From Desulfovibrio sp. DV (GTDB lineage: Bacteria > Desulfobacterota > Desulfovibrionia > Desulfovibrionales > Desulfovibrionaceae), in NCBI RefSeq assembly GCF_001936595.1, contig NZ_MLBG01000041.1:1-34215 (forward strand): a DNA stretch of 34,215 bases, written 5' to 3'. The notes under the pieces were generated by a model that was given only the letters and a program-made list of their open reading frames with translations, had not been told where the DNA came from and ran no database searches. Both the position numbers and the translations under genes were made by a program. This document shows positions 31,922-34,215 of the stretch, one piece after another (within the stretch, counting starts at the first letter, position 1; the number at the start of each line of letters is the position of its first letter).

Positions 31922-32107
31922 TCACCCGCAACTGATGCAGTTGCAGCTCGGGCAGGCCGGGCAGCCGCAGCCCAGGCAATTTTGCGGCGACGCGGCCAGT
32001 TCGTCGCTGTAGGCCGTAAAGGCCGCAGCCGGCACAGCCCGGGCCACGGCAAACAGTGAACCGGCCAACAGGGCGGCCAGGACCGCGCAACAAACAACCG
32101 CGCGCAT
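31922..32107 (-). CDS. Small exported Cys-rich peptide
   Basis: A 61-residue peptide. GGAG stands eight bases before the ATG. A signal peptide occupies about residues 1-29 (VVCCAVLAALLAGSLFAVAR, ending near AVPAAA). The mature part is about 32 residues and ends in a cluster of seven Cys (positions 44, 47, 49, 52, 55, 57, 60; CLGCGCPACPSCNCISCG). The Cys spacing could bind metal or form disulfides. It is 12 bases downstream of the CBS-pair gene and probably co-transcribed. I recognise no family. The combination of ribosome site, signal peptide and a 3' REP-like element supports a real gene. Confidence 0.62.
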   Translation of the reverse strand: MRAVVCCAVLAALLAGSLFAVARAVPAAAFTAYSDELAASPQNCLGCGCPACPSCNCISCG

Positions 32108-32119
32108 ACTTCGTACTCC

Positions 32120-32581
32120 CTACATGTTTTTGACGAGAAATTGCAGGATCATGCGGCGGCTGATCTCGCCGACCAGGACGCCGTTGGGATCGATGACCGG
32201 CACGGCCGGGATGCCCCGTTCCACAATCAGCTCGTTGGCCATGACGAACAGGTCTTCGGGGTGGGCAAAGGGGTAGTCCGAGTCCATGATGTCGCCGACC
32301 GGCGTATCGGAAATGGCGGCCATGTTGTGGCGCAGGGCGTCGAGCAGTTCCTCGCGGCCGTCGAGCAGCCCGGCCTTGGCCTGGGCCGTGATCTCCGTCG
32401 AGACGATGGTGGAGAGAAACGTGTGGATGGTCACCACCCCGAGCAGCCGGTCGCAGTGGTCCACCACGTAGGTATTGCGGAACACGTGGGTCATGCCGCC
32501 GTACCAGATGAGCACGTGGCCGACCGGCGCTTCCGGGCGAACTTTGATAAGCGTCGTGCGCATGATGTCGGCGATTTGCAT
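32120..32581 (-). CDS. CBS-domain pair protein
   Basis: A 153-residue cytoplasmic protein made of two CBS domains. It starts MQIADIMRTTLIKVRPEAPV at 32581; the second domain has VGDIMDSDYPFAHPEDLFVM and IPAVPVIDPNGVLVGEISRR. A helical insert of about 40 residues (ITAQAKAGLLDGREELLDAL) separates the motifs. CBS pairs bind adenosine nucleotides and act as energy or ligand sensors; without an attached catalytic domain the target is unknown. The start was chosen at the canonical 'M-x-x-DIM' opening; longer frames reach into the divergent cupin promoter region. It is followed by the Cys-rich peptide gene on the same transcript. Confidence 0.87.
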   Translation of the reverse strand: MQIADIMRTTLIKVRPEAPVGHVLIWYGGMTHVFRNTYVVDHCDRLLGVVTIHTFLSTIVSTEITAQAKAGLLDGREELLDALRHNMAAISDTPVGDIMDSDYPFAHPEDLFVMANELIVERGIPAVPVIDPNGVLVGEISRRMILQFLVKNM

Positions 32582-32732
32582 GGGGGCCTCGGGTGTCGTT
32601 TGTGAAAAAAAGTACGAAAAACATAGCACCGCCCGTTCTGCCCGTAAAGGCATTAAAGGCGAGAATAGGGCAGGATCGTACAAGAATTTTCCCGGCCGCC
32701 CGGCCATGGTGCCCGAAACATCGGAGGAATCC

Positions 32733-33125
32733 ATGGACACAAATCCGCAGACCGTGTTGGCAACAGGCCGCAGCATCCACACCACGACCGGCAGCCGCCA
32801 GGCCGGCGACATCCCCTGGAAAGACCACCCGGCCTTTGCCGGGGTGGCGTTGCGCCATCTGGTCACCGCCGCCGACACCGACGGGGCGCTGAGCTGTCAT
32901 ATTGTGCGCCTGTTGCCCGGAGCCAGCCTTGCCAGCCACGTCCATGACGGGCAATGGGAACTCCATGAGGTGGTGGGCGGCTCGGGAACGGCGGCGCTAA
33001 ACGGCACACAGGCCGACTACCGCCCGGGTGTGGCCGCCGTCATTCCCCGGGGCGTGGCCCACGAGGTCACGGCCGGCCCCGAGGGCCTCACCCTCTACGC
33101 CAAGTTCTTCCCGGCGCTGCTGTAG
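32733..33125 (+). CDS. Cupin-domain protein
   Basis: A 130-residue single-domain cupin. Cupin motif 1 appears as HVHDGQWELHEVVGGSGTAA (with the metal-ligand His/His/Glu type pattern) and motif 2 as VAAVIPRGVAHEV (His). GGAGGA lies six bases before the ATG at 32733. Small cupins bind a metal and act as sugar or acid isomerases, dioxygenases or sensors; the substrate cannot be told. An AraC regulator with its own cupin-like N-terminus follows in the same direction, 164 bases on, suggesting a shared pathway or simple neighbourhood. A REP-like element lies between the two. Divergent from the CBS gene. Confidence 0.87.
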   Translation: MDTNPQTVLATGRSIHTTTGSRQAGDIPWKDHPAFAGVALRHLVTAADTDGALSCHIVRLLPGASLASHVHDGQWELHEVVGGSGTAALNGTQADYRPGVAAVIPRGVAHEVTAGPEGLTLYAKFFPALL

Positions 33126-33170
33126 GTATGAGGGCGTGGGAGGTGGAGGAGGAGTGGGAAGGCGGGGGGA

Positions 33171-33210
33171 GTGCCTCCGGCGGCCAAAGGGGTGACCCCT
33201 TTGGAAACCC
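33171..33210 (+). repeat. REP-like 3'-end element, copy 3
   Basis: GTGCCTCCGGCGGCC is followed by a hairpin (CCAAAGGGG/CCCCTTTGG, loop TGA) and AAACCC. It lies 45 bases after the cupin stop, in the direction of transcription, and is preceded by a purine-rich stretch. Confidence 0.8.
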
Positions 33211-33289
33211 ACCGGGAAGAAGTGTGTAAAGGGGTTCTTGGCGTTGTGTGGCAATCCGGTCGGCGGCGGACCGGGGAAAGGAAACGATC

Positions 33290-34135
33290 ATGGCCGAAAC
33301 GCCTGTCCTCACCGTCGTCCGCCATCCGGCTGTGCCGGGGCTTGAGGCCGTGGCCGGGCTTGGCGTGGCCGCCGACATTGTGGCCCATGCCCATGCGGCC
33401 ATGGTGGTGGGGCTGTGTCTGGCCGGCGGCCGGCGCATCGTGTCCGGAGGCGGCCAGTGGCGCATCGAGGCCGGGCAGGGGTTTGTGGTGCCGGCCGGGG
33501 TACGCCATGCCTGTTCGCCGCTCGACGTCGCCGGACACGCCTATCTGGCCCTGGCCATCCGGCCCGAAGCGTTGCTTGAGGCCGGGGTGGCGGTCGGTGC
33601 GCCGGAAGTCTGGGTGCGCCCGTGGCAGGACAGGGGTGCGGCCGCGTTGGTGCGCCGGCTGGCCGGCCTCCTGGCCGGGGAAGGGGACGACGCGGGCCGG
33701 ATACTGGAGACGCTGGCCGCTTTGGCCGCCGGCCTAGGCCTCAAACCGGGCCTTGCCCCGCCGCCCCATCCGGCCACGGTGCGGGCCAGAGCGGCCATGG
33801 ATGCCGATCCGGCCGCGGCCCACAGCCTGTCTGCCCTGGCCCGGCTGGCCGGGGTCGGGGAGACGTACCTGGAGCGGGTCTTTGCGCGCGATGTGGGGAT
33901 GCCGGTCGGCCAGTACCTGCTTGGCCGCCGGGTCCGGCTGGCCGCCTCGCGCATTGCCGGCGGCGAAGCGCTGGCCGAGGCTGCCCTGGCCGCCGGATTT
34001 TACGACCAAAGCCACCTGACCCGCCACTTCCGGCAACGCATGGGCGTGCCCCCGGGGGGGTATAGCGAGGGGATACGGGAAGAGCCTGCGGCTGGGGATA
34101 AAGGCAGAAGATGCCTCCGGCGGCCAAAGGGGTGA
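33290..34135 (+). CDS. AraC-family transcriptional regulator
   Basis: A 281-residue regulator. Residues 1-110 are a cupin-like effector domain (VAADIVAHAHAAMVVGLCLA, GQGFVVPAGVRHACSPLD). The C-terminal about 100 residues form two AraC helix-turn-helix motifs: AHSLSALARLAGVGETYLER, VFARDVGMPVGQYLLGRRVR, and ALAAGFYDQSHLTRHFRQRM followed by GVPPGGY. It probably senses a small aromatic or sugar-like ligand and may control the cupin gene or an operon beyond the window. The final residues (CLRRPKG) and the TGA are encoded by a REP-like element, so the natural C-terminus has been extended into repeat sequence. Confidence 0.92.
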   Translation: MAETPVLTVVRHPAVPGLEAVAGLGVAADIVAHAHAAMVVGLCLAGGRRIVSGGGQWRIEAGQGFVVPAGVRHACSPLDVAGHAYLALAIRPEALLEAGVAVGAPEVWVRPWQDRGAAALVRRLAGLLAGEGDDAGRILETLAALAAGLGLKPGLAPPPHPATVRARAAMDADPAAAHSLSALARLAGVGETYLERVFARDVGMPVGQYLLGRRVRLAASRIAGGEALAEAALAAGFYDQSHLTRHFRQRMGVPPGGYSEGIREEPAAGDKGRRCLRRPKG

Positions 34136-34150
34136 CCCCTTTGGAATCCC
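34111..34150 (+). repeat. REP-like 3'-end element, copy 4, containing the AraC gene stop
   Basis: ATGCCTCCGGCGGCC is followed by the hairpin CCAAAGGGG/CCCCTTTGG with loop TGA, then AATCCC. The loop TGA (34133-34135) is the stop codon of the regulator gene. Confidence 0.8.
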
Positions 34151-34195
34151 TCCTGGAAGGCAAGCAGCCAGGGAGGTGACGCCTGCCCCTTTACA

Positions 34196-34215
34196 GCTTT
34201 TCCCGTTGCAGGGGT
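34196..34215 (-). repeat. Partial REP-like element at window edge (minus orientation)
   Basis: On the minus strand from 34215 it reads ACCCCTGCAACGGGAAAAG, matching the tail module of copy 1 (ACCCCTGCAATGGGAAAA) with one change. The rest would lie beyond the window. Confidence 0.5.

Overview
The window looks like a GC-rich deltaproteobacterial chromosome, most likely of the Desulfovibrio/Solidesulfovibrio type. That is an inference from base composition, gene types and repeats; no 16S or other marker is present. It splits in two at a pair of tRNA genes, tRNA-Glu(CTC) and tRNA-Lys(TTT), at about 16.57-16.73 kb.

Left part (1-16.5 kb): the right-hand end of an integrated conjugative element or captured plasmid, nearly all on the minus strand. 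Reading leftward from tRNA-Glu come a Rha-type phage antirepressor, a small winged-helix protein with a coupled 60-residue protein, a larger replication-type winged-helix protein, then traK-traL-traM in the order of the RP4 (IncP) plasmid. These lead without a break into a P-type type IV secretion operon in Ti-plasmid order: trbB, C, D, E, J, (K), L, F, G, H. Where trbI would be expected the operon instead passes into type IVb pilus genes, through a protein that fuses a TrbH-like head to a TcpQ-like tail, then a PilN-like secretin lipoprotein and a PilO-like protein cut by the window edge. The one gene against the flow is a trbK-like lipoprotein gene, inverted between trbJ and trbL. No relaxase, coupling protein, integrase or left att site is visible, so the element continues to the left.

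Right part (16.7-34.2 kb): core genome with strong GC-rich codon bias. It holds a nucleoside-recognition (gate domain) membrane protein, a secreted small protein, a secreted subtilisin-like protease, a SWIM/SNF2 helicase, a peptide-type ABC substrate-binding lipoprotein, a bifunctional Rel/SpoT (p)ppGpp enzyme, a four-gene cluster, a CBS-pair protein with a tiny Cys-rich exported peptide, and a cupin plus AraC regulator pair.

The best candidate for an undescribed system is the four-gene cluster at 28107-31597. It reads as a Rad50/Mre11 (SbcCD) machine broken into parts: an N-terminal ATPase half with Walker A and a terminal CPLC zinc-hook-like motif, whose arm is built of five exact-length 39-residue tandem repeats; an Mre11-like phosphoesterase; a short coiled-coil protein; and a C-terminal ATPase half with Walker B and a divergent signature motif. 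Other notable points are the TrbH-TcpQ fusion, a possible structured antisense RNA upstream of the replication-type gene, and a family of REP-like elements sitting at gene 3' ends in the last 3 kb.
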